From: Micropterus salmoides
Lineage: Eukaryota > Chordata > Actinopteri > Centrarchiformes > Centrarchidae
Assembly (NCBI RefSeq): GCF_014851395.1
Contig: NW_024041039.1
Coordinates: 32,999,078-33,063,077, forward strand
DNA: 64,000 nucleotides
Direction of reading: 5' to 3'
This document shows, piece by piece, positions 55,525 to 64,000 of this stretch. A program made the translations under genes and the position numbers. Within the stretch, counting starts at the first letter, position 1, and every line of letters starts with the position of its first letter. Under the pieces are notes generated by a model. That model was not told the DNA's origin. It made no database searches and saw only the letters and a program-made list of their open reading frames with translations.

Positions 55525-56200
55525 TGTGTTGCACCGTTGGATAGTGAGCTCCGGTCCAGACAGGATGACTTTGATCCTGTTTTCCTAGCTTGGGTTAGAA
55601 CAAATCGAGGACTGGTGAGCAGAGCATGCAATTGATGGGACGTATACAAAATCACTGGATGTCCCATTGTCAATGAAGAGGCTTTTTGAAATGCAAAAAC
55701 TGCTGCTGCCAATCCCTGATAACACGGTGGCAGTCCCATCTCAATGTTATCCAGTTTTGTACTGTAGTACGCCAGTCAGTGGTTGTTTACCTGTTGGTGT
55801 GTCTTGCATTAGCACGGCACTTGCATATCCTGATCTTTCAGCTACATACAGGTGGAATGGTTTCGAATAGTCTGGATTGCCCAGTGCTGGAGTAGAATGC
55901 AAATCCTGTTTTAGTGCTTGGAAAGCCCCCTCAGCCTCCTCAGGCCAGTACAACTGGGCTGATTTATCTGCTTGGCCTGCTGCTCTTATCATAGCACGTA
56001 ATGGGGCTGTTTTTATTGCATAATCGCAAATCCACAAGCGACTATAATCCTGCCATGCCTAGAAAAGAGAGCATTTGCCCTACTGTTTGTGGTTTTGGTA
56101 TCTTAGCTATAGCCTCTATCTGTGAGGTGGCTATCAATCTCTTGTCTCCACTCAATTTTCTACCTAGATACTCTACCTCAGTCTGACAGAACTGTAGTTT
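55521..56200 (-). pseudogene. RT connection region, frameshifted pieces
   Basis: Fragments in different frames read AGYSRLWICDYAI-type thumb/connection sequence, APLRAMIRAAG, EGAFQALKQDLHSTPALGNP and PVILYTSHQLHALLTS. They bridge the RT fingers/palm to RNase H. At least three slips. Confidence 0.7.
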
Positions 56201-57093
56201 GTCTTTGCTAACTTTGTGCCCTCCGCTAACAATACCGACATGGTATCCTCCTCACATTGTTGTTCTGATGAGCTACATACGAGTATGTCGTCCACGTATT
56301 GAATCACAGTGCTTACTAACTCTAGATGTTGCAAATCTTGTGCCAGTACTAAGATTGAAGGACTTGCAACAAAACCCTGTGCTAGGCGGCTGTAAGTTAT
56401 CCGATGACCGTCAAATGTGAAAGCAAACAAATACTGTGACTCTGGGTGTAGAGGCACACTGAAGAATGCTGAGCACACTGTGTACCATCGTGTGTTTGGT
56501 GGGATGTTAGAGAACAAGGTGTGTGGATCCGGAACGACAGGTATCTCTGCATCTACAATGGCGTTTATTTGTCTCAGATCATGAACCAATCGGTAATCAT
56601 TTGAATGTGGCTTTTTGATTGGGAAGATTGGCGTATTACAGGGGCTCTGTGTTTTGACCAGGACCCCAGCCTTCATCAGCCCCTCAATTGTTGGTGTGAT
56701 CCCTTCCAAAGCATGCTGTTTCAGTGGATATTGTCTTTGGTACGGCAGTGTGATGTCTTTTCTTAGTTTTATTTTTACTGGCTGTGCTGATTTAACTAGA
56801 CCTACATCTGTTTTGTGTTTAGACCACAATTCCTGAGGTACTTGATCCAGTAATGCTCTGTCTGTTACAAACATTAATAGTGGCAGTTTCTTATCCCGTG
56901 GTCCTCTGTCAACTATCACCTTTTCCGCTATTCCCTCATCAACTGCTGTCAGTGTTATTCTCATGCATTGTCTATCTGAGGCAATGTATATGTTTGCATC
57001 ATGTGTTTGTGCCCAGTTTGGTATCTGTAATGCACCCTTAACCATTGGTCCTAAATCATGGGACTCATAACCTTCTGACACAAGCAAAGTCAC
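56173..57093 (-). pseudogene. Retroviral reverse transcriptase, motif A deleted
   Basis: Fingers and palm are readable: KLRKDITLPYQRQYPLK, SPCNTPIFPIKK, YRLVHDLRQINAIV, VVPDPHTLFSNIP. Where the motif-A aspartate should stand (before CSAFFSVPL) the text goes from YTV directly to CSAFF near 56480, a two-codon in-frame deletion. Motif B (RLAQGFVASPSI) and YVDD (56287-56298) follow. Without the motif-A aspartate the polymerase cannot be active. Confidence 0.88.
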
Positions 57094-57805
57094 GTGCCCG
57101 AAACTGCAAACCAGTCTTGCAGTTCTGGTGGGAGGATGACAGCAGATGCTGCTCCTTGTGGTCCTATATACACATCTTGGACTGTCAGATAGTGTAGACT
57201 CTTGTTGATAACTTCATCCCATAAGGTCTCGTAGTCTTGGTGTTGCTGCCTTTCATCAAAATGGAGGTTGCAGTGTAGCGGCAACTGGGGCTTTCTGCCA
57301 ATTTCTCCTAGGTGTGCTTTTGTTTTCCATGTCTCCCATAGTTGCTGTAGCCGGGAACGTAGTTGAAGTTTTATCCAGTATATCTTGGGCATGACTCTGT
57401 ATTTTTCTTTTACTTCATCTTGGTATGGCTCTTCTAGTAATTCGGTTAGGGGCATCATCCCTGCAGTGAGTTCTGCCACCCTGTAGGTTGTGTGGTCTTC
57501 TGGAAACTCTATGTGCAATCCGGTTGGGGTGCACATTATATGAGCCTTCAACTGGCAAAGTAAGTCTCGTCCCATCAGGCACATTGGAGTGTTGTCGGAG
57601 TATAATAGAGGTGACACATTAGTTTTTCCTGCAATCTTCATTGGTACTGGCTGTGTTAAAGGTATTATTGTATTTTCCCAGAGAAGCCTACTGTTTTTAC
57701 TGATGACTCTGAGAGGGGGAGGTTTGAGCCGGATTTTCCAATACAAGAGTATGTGGCTCCAGAGTCTACCACAAATTGGTAGTCTTCATCATAAATCGTG
57801 ACTGT
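57090..57805 (-). pseudogene. Retroviral protease and protease-RT linker
   Basis: The aspartic-protease active site reads VDSGA at 57755-57769, then the frame slips. The flap/C-terminal part has PMCLMGRDLLCQL (about 57580), the G-R-D helix typical of retroviral proteases. About 200 residues of linker follow before RT, including HCNLHFDERQQHQDYETL and VQDVYIGPQGAAS, which I do not recognise. DSG instead of DTG is acceptable in retroviral proteases. Confidence 0.75.
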
Positions 57806-57880
57806 CATGGTAGGCTCTTTTTGTGGTTGTGATGAGATGGCTATTCCTATTAGCTCCCCCTCAGGCTCTTCTGGGCTCCC

Positions 57881-58327
57881 CTATTGCCACCCAGACGCCG
57901 GCCCTTCCCAGGGATGGGTTTCACAATCTCGTCGCTGGTGTCCGGTTTCTCCACAGCCCCAGCAAGTGTTTGATGCCCCTTGTAGTTGGTTGAGCTGTGG
58001 GTTGGACTGTTTGCGACGCATTTGTGGTGGTCCCATTGGGCCTCTCCATCCTCCACGTCGATTTAGGCCACCTCTGGGTCTTGGCTGTGTTTGGTATCGG
58101 TTGTACCCTCCTACGTTTCCTTGAGGTGGATAGCCCCCTTGTGGTAGGTAGTTTCCTCGCTGTTGGTAGCTCTGCTGTGCATAACCCTGCTGTGGGTAGC
58201 CTTGCTGTGGCACGTACACCTGTTGAGGAGGTACAGGCTGCACACCTCCTTGTGTCATCATTGGGGGTGCCTGTGGCGGCTGTGCTTGTGTCATGGGCTG
58301 CGTTGTTGCAGGTGCCTGCCTTGCCAC
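57881..58327 (-). pseudogene. Retroviral Gag nucleocapsid with one zinc knuckle
   Basis: A Gln/Pro/Tyr-rich stretch (repeated YPQQGY-type units) and RGG-like basic part precede one CCHC knuckle, CWGCGETGHQRRDC (57924-57966), spacing C-x2-C-x4-H-x4-C. Nucleocapsid binds genomic RNA. A single knuckle is usual for gammaretroviruses. Confidence 0.85.
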
Positions 58328-58362
58328 AACTACAGGAGGAGTTGGCTGAGATAATTCTGCAG

Positions 58363-59488
58363 TTACGACTGGAGCTTGTGTTGCTTCTCCTTCTTTGCTT
58401 TAGTTAATCCATTCAGTTGTAGTTGGGTCAATTTGGTGGCCAACTTTTTGTTTGCTTCTTCTTCTCTTTGTTTTTCTTTTCTCCAATTCTCCAGATGATG
58501 TACAATGTGTTCAGAGAATAACGGCCATTCCATCTTCATGAGCCCAACCACATTGTCCAGTCGCTGCTGGACCTCTGGAGGCATGGTTTTCTTAATCATC
58601 ACCTTGAACAGGCTTTTCGTTGTGTCATTGGTGTTCTAAGCACTTCCAGTTTCATCTCTCCACTTCTTCTGGAAGTTGATCAAGATGTTCAACAATCAAC
58701 AGTCTGTCACCATCCAGTTTGGATGGATCCATTTTCCCCGGATACTATCTTCTTAGCTCAGCCCATACTCTAGTCCGGTGTCCACTGAAGCCTATGCCAT
58801 CTGCCATGTTTCCTTTCACTACCAAAGGTAATTTTGCTGCATTCATGATGTCTTCTGTGGCATGTTTTCCCACGACATGCATCAATAGGGCTTTAATGTC
58901 CCGTAAAGCCAGTGTCACTCCTGCTGTGCTTTCTTGTAGCGCCATGATCCATTTATTGGCACCTTCAGTCAGATCTGGCAGTCTGCTGGACAGTCCCACC
59001 ATGTCAGCGAATCCCCAGGCTACATATGCCGTTTGTCCTTGAGCCTTGGTTATCAGTGGACACATACGTCCGCGAGGATGCTCCTGTTCTTCTTTGTCTT
59101 CTTCCTCCTCTTCTTCTTCTTCCTCAGGTGGAGGAATGTGTATGGCGCGTGATCGCTTCTTCTTGGGAACTGTGGGTAAGACTCTCCTTCCATTTCTTAG
59201 CACTTTTATATAATCATTAGTGCTATTAATCTTCTGCAGTTGTCGATTGGTCATTTCATGCACTCTCGCCTCCACATTCTCCAACACACTTTGTGTTTCT
59301 GCATTTGTCGGACTCTCGGTCGTCATGATGCCACTCAGCTCCATTCTCACAGTGTGTGGAGTGCTTGTTAGCACTCTGTCTGAATCTTTGCGGATTTTGT
59401 CCCACTGTGCTAGCAGCCTTCTCTCTTCTGCTTCCAGTCTACGTAGTTCTTCTTCCTCTCTCCGGATGGTCTCATCCAGTGTTTTCAT
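58363..59488 (-). pseudogene. Retroviral Gag capsid region
   Basis: A long helical coiled-coil (TIRREEEELRRLEAEERRLL) and an acidic Glu run (about 59090-59125) precede a capsid-like part (RMCPLITKAQGQTAYVAWG, DLTEGANKWIMALQE, LRDIKALLMHVVGK). A break near 58745-58600 shifts the frame to PEVQQRLDNVVGLMK, which precedes the nucleocapsid. The capsid forms the virion core. Confidence 0.75.
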
Positions 59489-59547
59489 TTCCGTCTTCCG
59501 TTCCTCCTGTGTCTTGGGTCTAGCCTGTTTCCATTCTTGTTGTCTTT

Positions 59548-60380
59548 TCAGCCTCTCCTGCTGTTGCCGCTTTGTTGTCTCAAGTCGGACAACTTGAGTG
59601 GGGTATACTCTCCTCCTCCAGCTGCATCTCTACTGGTGTGTCTTCTGTTACTGTCGTCTGGTTCCCACCTTTCTTTCTTTGGTGACGTCTGGGCGCTTAC
59701 TTCCTTTAGCCAGTAGTCCACTCTATTCATTACTTCGGGCTTAAATTCTCTTTTCACCTCCTAGTAATAGTTTCTCTGTCTCTTCTTCCTTGTGAATCTC
59801 CACTCATGCTCAGAGAAACTTGGGGTCTTGTTCCTCGGGATTCCTTGCCCAATGGATGAAGCGTTGCTGGGCTGGGCGTGTGCTCTCTTTGGCACCAGTC
59901 CATCTCTTCTCCTTCTTCATTCTCCATCTCTCCCGCTGTCATTCTCTCTTGTTGATCTTCTTCAGCATTAGCAGTCCATCCTCTGTCTTTTTCTTTGTTG
60001 TGAGTTTGCTTGGTCAGGGTCACTGTAAACTTTCCCTGTAGCTCTAACTCTACTTCTTGTCTCTCCTCTCCCTCAAAGTGTCTCTAGTACTGGATAAATG
60101 CCTGTCCTAGGTGTGTGACTATCTGGGGAGTATGGCGGTGGTGGTCTGGCTGACCACTCAGGTGCAGTTGCCTTCCGTTTTTCCAGGTTTTGTTTTCACT
60201 TCCTGTTCTACCATCACTTCCCTAATTGCTGGTGGAGGTTTGAGGGGTTGGTCTTTATGCATGTCGGTACCCCTCAAATTTAAACCAACCTAAAACCTCT
60301 CTTTCCCTTGCACGCTTTCCTTCTCTTTTCTCACTTGAGTCTCTAGATTTATGGTGTTTTATTTTTGTTGCCACTTCATC
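59548..60380 (-). pseudogene. Retroviral Gag middle region, broken frames
   Basis: Short frames with charged and proline-rich sequence (EVMNRVDYWLKEVS; AGEMENEEGEEMDW) sit between the N-terminal Gag domain and the capsid. No clear late-domain motif. Frameshifts near 59755 and 60030. Confidence 0.5.
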
Positions 60381-60903
60381 ACAGTATGCTTCCATGAAGG
60401 TACCTTGTAGAGGCCATTTTTTGGTCTGGGTGATTATTTATCACCACTCCCATTGGAGTTGCTTTCCCTTGTTCCTTCACCATTCCTGCCCCCATGTAGC
60501 CCTGTCTTACACTATGTGCTGTTCTAGGTATTTCTGGTTCCTCGTCTGTGTCTTTAGTTTTTATCGTTACCAGTATCTTATCTACTGTAACTCCTGGCTT
60601 ATATTTCTTTTCCCTAGTGGGATTGTACTCTAATCTCTCTGTTCCATCTCCTGCTGGTGTTTTTGTAATGCACCCAAATTTGCCTGTTTCCCAGTTAACT
60701 CTCCTAGGGACTATTGTGAAGCTCAGTCGTGGATTTGAGGTCACTCTATTGCGCCCCGGTATACCATACCCTGCGGGCAGTCGCAATGCTGGACCTAATG
60801 ATATGGCAACAGTTGCACTAGGGTTATTGCACAGCCGCTCCAACACTATTGCAAGTGTGTTTGGTGTCCACCACCTGCGTATCACCTCTTTCCACGGCAC
60901 GTC
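60379..60903 (-). pseudogene. Retroviral Gag N-terminal (matrix-position) domain, truncated
   Basis: A 173-codon open frame begins at the junction with DIRS copy 3, reading VPWKEVIRRWWTPNTLAIV. It contains LGPALRLPAGYGIPGRN and SFTIVPRRVNWETGKFG. It has no N-terminal methionine of its own (the upstream part is lost) and I do not recognise its fold. Its place before the coiled-coil of Gag suggests a matrix domain. Confidence 0.5.
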
Positions 60904-60907
60904 AGGA

Positions 60908-61290
60908 AACGTCTCGGGTTACGTATGTAACCCTGGTTCCCCGAGAAGGGGAACGAGACACTGCGTCGGTTACGACACTATGGGAACGCCTCTAGGCGAA
61001 GCAGGTCTGAACGTGAATGAAATCACTCCAATCCTATTGGCTTGTTGCTAGAATGGTAAGGTGTGACGGAATAACCGGAGTAGTATAAAGCACACCTGTA
61101 CACACTCATCATTAGCTTAAACTATGAAGCAGGTGCTTCAGGTGGGGAGAGAGGTGCGGCGGGCCGACGCAGTGTCTCCTTCCCCTTCTCGGGGAACCAG
61201 GGTTACATACGTAACCCGAGACGTTCCCCTTCGAGGGAACTCGAACTGCGTCGGTTACAACACTATGGGAACGAGATACCCACTAAACCG
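60908..61290. repeat. DIRS copy 3 terminal stem and terminal repeat
   Basis: An outer segment (60912-60957, CGGGTTACGTATGTAACCCT with CCCCGAGAAGGGGAACGAGA) is inverted at 61174-61225 (CCTTCTCGGGGAACCAGGGT with TACATACGTAACCCGAGACG). A second start of the terminal repeat follows (GTTCCCCTTCGAGGGAAC at 61224). Blocks CACTATGGGAACG occur at 60978 and 61261. It matches the layout in copy 1. Confidence 0.85.
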
Positions 61291-61334
61291 TGCCGAAAAC
61301 CCCGCCTGCCCCTGTGTGCAATAAAGTGGCACGA

Positions 61335-63503
61335 CTAAGAGGAGAGCGCACGAGTGCCAGGTGCCGAAGGAAGGTCAAGACTGTAAAACCGGATGAATTT
61401 GTGCGGAGTGGCCCAGCCAGCCGCTAAACAAACATCCTGCAAAGAGGCCCCGGAAAGGAGGGCTCGAGAGGCCGCCCTGCCTCTGGTAGAATGAGCCCTC
61501 ACAGCCACAGGTGAAGGCAAACCGCGCACCTGATAGGCCAGGGAAATAGTCTGAACAATCCAGTTGCTAATAGTATGTTTGGATGCAGGGAGCCCGGCCC
61601 TGGGAGACCCAAAACACACTAGCAGCTGGTCAGCCTTCCTCCAACGGGAGGACCTCAGAGTGTAAATACTCAGTGCTCTGACAGGGCAGAGCAGATGAAG
61701 TCTCCCGTCCTCCGCCGTCACATGAGGTGGAGGATGAAATGCCTGCAGCACTGCCGCACAAGAAGGCACTTTAGGGATGTATCCTGAACGAGGGTGCAGG
61801 ATAGCCCTAATATTCCCCGGGGCAAACTCCAGGCTTTGCGGGGAAACCGAAAGCGCTTGGAGATCCCCCACCCTCCTCAGAGAGGTGATAGCAAGGAGAA
61901 AGGCCATCTTGAGGGTCAAGTGCTTAGCCTCAGCTGACTCCAGGGGTTTGAAGGGGGCCTCAGCCAACGCCCCAAGAACCACTGCCAGATCCCAAGTGGG
62001 AACCTTGGACCGAGTCGCAGGTCTCATCCTCCAGGCACCACGGAGGAAACGTACAACCAAGGGAAGTTTCCCCGAGTACCCCTCCCTCAGAGGGGTGTGG
62101 AAAGACGAAATAGCTGCCACGTACACCTTGAGGGTGGAAGGGGAAAGACCAGCAGAGAACCGGTCCTGGAGGAACTCAAGTACCTGAACCACCGGACAGG
62201 TAACAGGGTCCACCGACCGCTCCCTACACCAAGTGGAGAAAACACTCCACTTCAGGCCGTACATCCTCCGTGTGGACGGGGCCCTGGAGCTCAGGAGGGT
62301 CTCGACTGCTCCGGCTGTTAGACCCGCCTCTAGGTACTGTGTCCCCTCAGGGGCCAGACCCACAGTCGCCATATGGAGGGGCAAGGGTGAAGAACCCGGC
62401 CCTGCGCCTGGGACAGCAGGTCTCTCCTCAGAGGGACCCGCCACGGCGGGCCGTCCAGGAGCAACATGATGTCCGAGAACCACACCCAGGTTGGCCAGAA
62501 CGGGGCTACGAGCAGTAGGCCGACACTGTCCTGGCGGACCCGCTCCAAAACCCCGGGAGCAGAGCGACTGGGGGAAAAGCGTACAGACGTAGCCTCGGCC
62601 ACGAATGTACCATGGCGTCCAGACCCAACGGGGCTGGAGGAACGAGAGAAACCATAGCGGGCAGTGCGTAGTCTCTTGAGACGCAAACAGATCCACGTCT
62701 ATGGGGCCGAACTCTTTGCACAAGAGCTCCACCACTTCGGGGTGAAGTCTCCATTCCCCGGGCCTCAGCCCCTGCCTCGACAGCAGGTCTGCTCCCTGAT
62801 TCTGCGTCCCCGGGAGATACATCGCCCTGAGCGATAGTAACCTCTGCTGGGACAGGAGGATCTGACGCGCCAGTCTGTCCAGAGGGCGCGAGCGCAGACC
62901 GCCCTGGTGATTCAGATAGGCCACCACCGCTGTGTTGTTCTCTTCGGAACGAACCAGGACGTGGTGGCCTTGGAGATCGGGCAGGAAACTCCTTAGAGCC
63001 TGGAACACCGCCAACATCTCGAGACAGTTGATATGCCACTCGGATTGATGCACCTGCCAGGATCCCCTTGCAAAGCGGCCGTCCATGACCGCGCCACAGC
63101 CCGTGAGGGAGGCGTCTGTCGAAATAACCAGCCGGCGACAAGACCCTCCCAGCACGGGCCCCTGGGACAGGAACCAAGTTTCCTTCCAAACTGATAGGGA
63201 ACGAAGACACTTGCGCGTAACCCAAATCAGACGGAGAGGATTTCCCCTCAGGGAAAAACCCTTGTTCCTTAGCCACCACTGCAGGGGTCTCATGTGCAGC
63301 AGTCCAGATGGTATTACGCTGGACACAGCCGCCAGGAGACCCAACACTCGTTGAAATTGTTTCATAGTGATGGCGTGGCCTAACTTCACCCCTTTCATGG
63401 CAGCCAATATGGTGTCGACACGTGCCGGAGACAACTGTGCCCGCATCGTTGTCGAATCCCATACAACCCCTAGGAACGTAGTCCATTGGGTGGGCGTCAG
63501 CAC
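61335..63503 (-). CDS. DIRS copy 3 RNase H to tyrosine recombinase open frame
   Basis: A 722-codon open frame. It starts in the RT thumb (TTFLGVVWDSTTMRAQLSP); RNase H follows (STDASLTGCGAVMDG; HINCLEMLAVFQALRSF), but the third acidic site reads SEENNTAV where copy 1 has RTDN, so RNase H is probably impaired. The frame passes DLFASQETTH of the methyltransferase-like part and continues in a shifted register, while the true continuation is on another frame (62686-62330). It enters the recombinase (SSRAPSTRRMYGLKWSV; ITSLRRVGDLQ; AVRAHSTRG; AAGWATPHKFIRFY). The recombinase R-H-R-H/W-Y set is complete. A natural start codon for the whole frame is not evident; an internal ATG or translational coupling is likelier. 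Confidence 0.8.
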   Translation of the reverse strand: MLTPTQWTTFLGVVWDSTTMRAQLSPARVDTILAAMKGVKLGHAITMKQFQRVLGLLAAVSSVIPSGLLHMRPLQWWLRNKGFSLRGNPLRLIWVTRKCLRSLSVWKETWFLSQGPVLGGSCRRLVISTDASLTGCGAVMDGRFARGSWQVHQSEWHINCLEMLAVFQALRSFLPDLQGHHVLVRSEENNTAVVAYLNHQGGLRSRPLDRLARQILLSQQRLLSLRAMYLPGTQNQGADLLSRQGLRPGEWRLHPEVVELLCKEFGPIDVDLFASQETTHCPLWFLSFLQPRWVWTPWYIRGRGYVCTLFPQSLCSRGFGAGPPGQCRPTARSPVLANLGVVLGHHVAPGRPAVAGPSEERPAVPGAGPGSSPLPLHMATVGLAPEGTQYLEAGLTAGAVETLLSSRAPSTRRMYGLKWSVFSTWCRERSVDPVTCPVVQVLEFLQDRFSAGLSPSTLKVYVAAISSFHTPLREGYSGKLPLVVRFLRGAWRMRPATRSKVPTWDLAVVLGALAEAPFKPLESAEAKHLTLKMAFLLAITSLRRVGDLQALSVSPQSLEFAPGNIRAILHPRSGYIPKVPSCAAVLQAFHPPPHVTAEDGRLHLLCPVRALSIYTLRSSRWRKADQLLVCFGSPRAGLPASKHTISNWIVQTISLAYQVRGLPSPVAVRAHSTRGRAASRALLSGASLQDVCLAAGWATPHKFIRFYSLDLPSAPGTRALSS

Positions 63504-64000
63504 GCTCTTCTTTGCGTTGAGCCTCAGCCCTAAACGCTGCAGATGAGCCAGAACGACAGGGGAAGTGCCAGGCCGAATGGAAGAACCCGATACTTGTAAG
63601 CCACACCCCCGAGGGATGCGGGAGGGGAGAAAGACTCCCCTACCCCGGTCTTCCCTGAGCTCCGTCGGGACTGGATGACGGTCCTCAGATTGCGTCTCTC
63701 AGATGGCTGAGGGTGAGAGCGCCGTCTCGCTGCCCCAGCTCCTCGGGGGGGCCCCCGAGAAGCGACACTCTGCTTCCTCTCCTCTCCGTAGGAGCTCGTA
63801 GAGGGAAGGGACCTACGCCTGGCAGCCTCAGCTGCCTTGGGTCCAGACCGGCGAGGGAGGTACTGGCGGAACGCTTCGCCCTGCGTCTAACGCTCCGTGG
63901 TTCTGCGAAGCTCCGCCAGATCTTCCTCAGAGGGACCCCCCCTCTGAACCATCTCCTGTAGCAGGTAGGCTTGAAGCACCGCCACGGTGTGCAAGCTCGC
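63504..64000 (-). pseudogene. DIRS copy 3 Gag C-terminus fused to RT remnant
   Basis: Reading from the right edge, VLQAYLLQEMVQRGGPSEED and LAELRRTTE match the C-terminal helices of fish DIRS Gag. A basic Arg/Ser stretch leads at about 63600 to YKYRVLPFGLAL, an RT palm motif, and almost directly to VVLAHLQRLGLRLNAKKS. The part between, which should hold the Y-x-D-D catalytic box, is missing, as is the front of RT. Confidence 0.7.

Larger units (their letters stand above)
52832..60905 (-). mobile_element. Endogenous retrovirus, class I (gamma/epsilon-type), heavily broken
   Basis: Read on the minus strand the order is gag (60903-57881), protease (about 57800-57090), RT (57093-55750), RNase H and integrase (55524-53820), and an env-like remnant (53804-53070). 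RT and integrase motifs, including the GPF-type C-terminal integrase module, resemble gamma/epsilon retroviruses. Frameshifts and stops are present in every gene and one RT catalytic residue is deleted. No LTR was found: the 5' side is cut off by DIRS copy 3 at about 60908, and the 3' side fades out near 52830. It is a fossil and not replication competent. Confidence 0.88.
60908..64000 (-). mobile_element. DIRS-type retrotransposon, partly deleted (copy 3)
   Basis: Minus-strand element running off the window's right edge. The 3' zone (60908-61290), RNase H-methyltransferase-recombinase frame (63503-61335), a fused RT/Gag junction (63504-63700) and Gag C-terminal sequence (to 64000) are visible. 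It is the same subfamily as copy 2 by terminal repeat and protein similarity, distinct from copy 1. It has inserted into, or lies against, the retroviral gag at 60908. Confidence 0.88.

Noticed and set aside
59220..59597. Ser/Cys-rich plus-strand frame opposite retroviral gag
   Set aside because: Antisense of the Glu/Arg-rich coiled-coil coding region.

Overview
The window looks like a transposon graveyard from a ray-finned (teleost) fish nuclear genome. The evidence is the mix of families: DIRS-type tyrosine-recombinase retrotransposons, a fish L2/Maui-like LINE with an esterase ORF1, a Tx1/L1-like ORF1, a Penelope-like element, a Tc1 transposon, an env-bearing class I (gamma/epsilon-type) endogenous retrovirus, tRNA-derived SINEs and no prokaryotic gene organisation. 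I see no intact host gene. The only possible host-type locus is a decayed, spliced, minus-strand gene remnant at 22.0-25.3 kb.

Layout. 1-0.77 kb: decayed copies of a ~468-bp tandem repeat. 0.78-7.3 kb: AT-rich DNA without recognisable genes. 7.7-13.3 kb: a nearly full-length DIRS element on the minus strand (Gag, RT/RNase H/methyltransferase-like and tyrosine recombinase) between inverted terminal repeats, itself inside an older repeat. 14.9-15.5 kb: a tRNA-derived SINE and another repeat. 15.5-21.1 kb: two head-to-tail copies of a composite element built from a 5' module, 468-bp monomers, a 3' module, an A-tract and a hairpin-plus-CTAA terminus. 22.0-25.3 kb: the spliced gene remnant, with a dead Tc1 in one intron. 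28.2-31.5 kb: a broken Penelope-like element. 31.7-38.7 kb: a nest of L1 ORF1, an internally deleted DIRS copy and a long broken L2 LINE. 38.7-50.6 kb: an ~12-kb cluster of the 468-bp composite element, containing a ~1-kb-arm palindrome and a recent ~2.07-kb tandem duplication. 51.0-52.4 kb: another LINE RT fragment. 52.8-60.9 kb: a minus-strand endogenous retrovirus with many breaks, cut at its gag end by a third DIRS element (60.9-64.0 kb, running off the window).

The signal most worth following is the composite 468-bp family. First, 17 of its monomers carry a perfect match to the vertebrate CTCF core consensus at regular spacing. Second, its ends look like rolling-circle (Helitron/Helentron-like) ends: a GCACG-GT-CGTGC hairpin a few bases before a CTAA end, AT-rich targets, end-to-start fused copies, and arrays of the 3' terminus alone. 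No Rep/helicase gene is present, so the family would be non-autonomous.

Nothing here forms a working pathway. The genes are parts of separate mobile elements, most of them disabled by stops, frameshifts, deletions or loss of catalytic residues. The largest open frames are the DIRS RT frame (9651-11639) and the RNase H-to-recombinase frame of the third DIRS copy (61335-63503).
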